Part shown: positions 5,207-5,501 of the stretch, piece after piece
Layout of the letters: each line of letters starts with the position of its first letter
Position numbering within the stretch: position 1 is the first letter of the stretch
NCBI GenBank assembly: GCA_025462805.1
Contig: JAOAPJ010000439.1
Coordinates: 1-5,501 of the forward strand
Origin: Acidobacteriaceae bacterium
Lineage (GTDB): Bacteria; Acidobacteriota; Terriglobia; Terriglobales; Acidobacteriaceae
Direction of reading: 5' to 3'
DNA: 5,501 nt
Translations under genes and position numbers: made by a program
Notes under the pieces: model-generated
Told to the model about the DNA's origin: nothing
The model's database searches: none
Seen by the model: only the letters and a program-made list of their open reading frames with translations

Positions 5207-5457
5207 CGCCGCTTGCCTTGCTTGACGCCTCGTGTCGCTCCGGCAACAATCGCGGTCTCCATCTCATCCAGGGAAACTGGCCGGCGGCGAGTTCGGAGCA
5301 TGCCCTTTAGCGTCGATGTCGCCAGCTTCGGAAGCAGCGCTACGCTCCCGTCCGGGTGGATAAAGAATTTGATCCTGTCCCCAGGCCCGACATGGAGGTG
5401 GTCTCGGACGGCCTTAGGGATCGTCGCCTGCCCTTTCACAGTAAGTGCGGATTCCAT
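5203..5457 (-). CDS. vapB: AbrB/PrlF-type antitoxin of the VapC toxin
   Basis: This 84-residue protein is a swapped-hairpin AbrB/SpoVT-like DNA-binding antitoxin. Its N-terminal half carries the fold signature: SALTVKGQATIPKAVRDHL at 3-21, then VGPGDRIKFFIHPDGSVALLP at about 23-43. The C-terminal half, including LKGMLRTRRRPVSLDEM, is the type of flexible tail that wraps around and inhibits the toxin. Such antitoxins also bind their own promoter, giving autoregulation. The ATG has GAGG 7 nt upstream. The gene precedes vapC with a 4-nt overlap. The symbol follows the VapBC naming; by sequence type it is PrlF/AbrB-like rather than one of the ribbon-helix-helix VapB proteins. Confidence 0.9.
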   Translation of the reverse strand: MESALTVKGQATIPKAVRDHLHVGPGDRIKFFIHPDGSVALLPKLATSTLKGMLRTRRRPVSLDEMETAIVAGATRGVKQGKRR

Positions 5458-5464
5458 AGGATGG

Positions 5465-5468
5465 CCTC
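5465..5468 (-). promoter_or_regulatory. Ribosome binding site of the antitoxin gene
   Basis: On the minus strand GAGG lies 7 nt before the ATG at 5457, with a further AAGG just upstream. This supports the chosen start and contrasts with the toxin gene, which has only a GTG start coupled to the antitoxin stop. Confidence 0.55.
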
Positions 5469-5475
5469 GCCTTAC

Positions 5476-5481
5476 ATTCTA
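5476..5481 (-). promoter_or_regulatory. Candidate -10 element for the toxin-antitoxin operon
   Basis: The minus strand reads TAGAAT here, five of six matches to TATAAT, placing a transcription start roughly 12 nt before the antitoxin ATG. A -35 at normal spacing would fall at or beyond the window edge, so it cannot be checked. Confidence 0.35.
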
Positions 5482-5501
5482 GCGGAAGTAATACCAGGCA
5501 C

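Overview
This window is dominated by a compact operon for the redox cofactor pyrroloquinoline quinone (PQQ), pqqABCDE, all on the + strand. The DNA is GC-rich and the coding regions use mostly C- or G-ending codons. The PqqA/PqqB/PqqC sequence types, the free-standing pqqD, and a downstream GAF-GGDEF protein with a GHxxGT rather than GHxxGD motif look to me most like Acidobacteriota or a similar soil lineage. That placement is an impression from family resemblance, not a computed assignment.

Layout. Bases 3-143 are the last 46 codons of a YVTN/YncE-like beta-propeller protein cut by the window edge. Bases 144-421 are non-coding and should hold the pqq promoter; they include a small palindrome at 313-327 and a good ribosome binding site at 411-415. 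Next come pqqA (422-508, the 28-residue precursor peptide), pqqB (512-1429, TTG start), pqqC (1414-2187), pqqD (2190-2450) and pqqE (2454-3539), with junctions of 3 nt, a 16-nt overlap, 2 nt and 3 nt. Bases 3540-3747 form a second spacer with three GAGCAAC heptamers one helical turn apart and a two-part hairpin. A GAF-GGDEF diguanylate cyclase follows (about 3748-4761). After a 49-nt convergent junction (4762-4810), in which I see no convincing terminator, a toxin-antitoxin pair lies on the minus strand: an AbrB/PrlF-like antitoxin (5203-5457) and a PIN-domain VapC toxin (4811-5206), overlapping by 4 nt.

How the genes work together. PqqE, a radical SAM/SPASM enzyme, uses the chaperone PqqD to cross-link Glu19 and Tyr23 of PqqA. 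After proteolysis, PqqB acts on the cross-linked diamino acid and PqqC performs the final ring closure and oxidation to PQQ, which serves periplasmic dehydrogenases. No pqqF/G protease is encoded here, so that step must be done by a gene elsewhere. The diguanylate cyclase and the toxin-antitoxin pair have no evident role in the pathway.

I do not see a wholly new system. The most interesting points are departures from textbook residues: Gln in place of the metal-site His in PqqB, Ile in place of the active-site His154 in PqqC, and cysteines directly before both cross-linked residues of PqqA. The repeat-rich spacer after pqqE is also worth a look.
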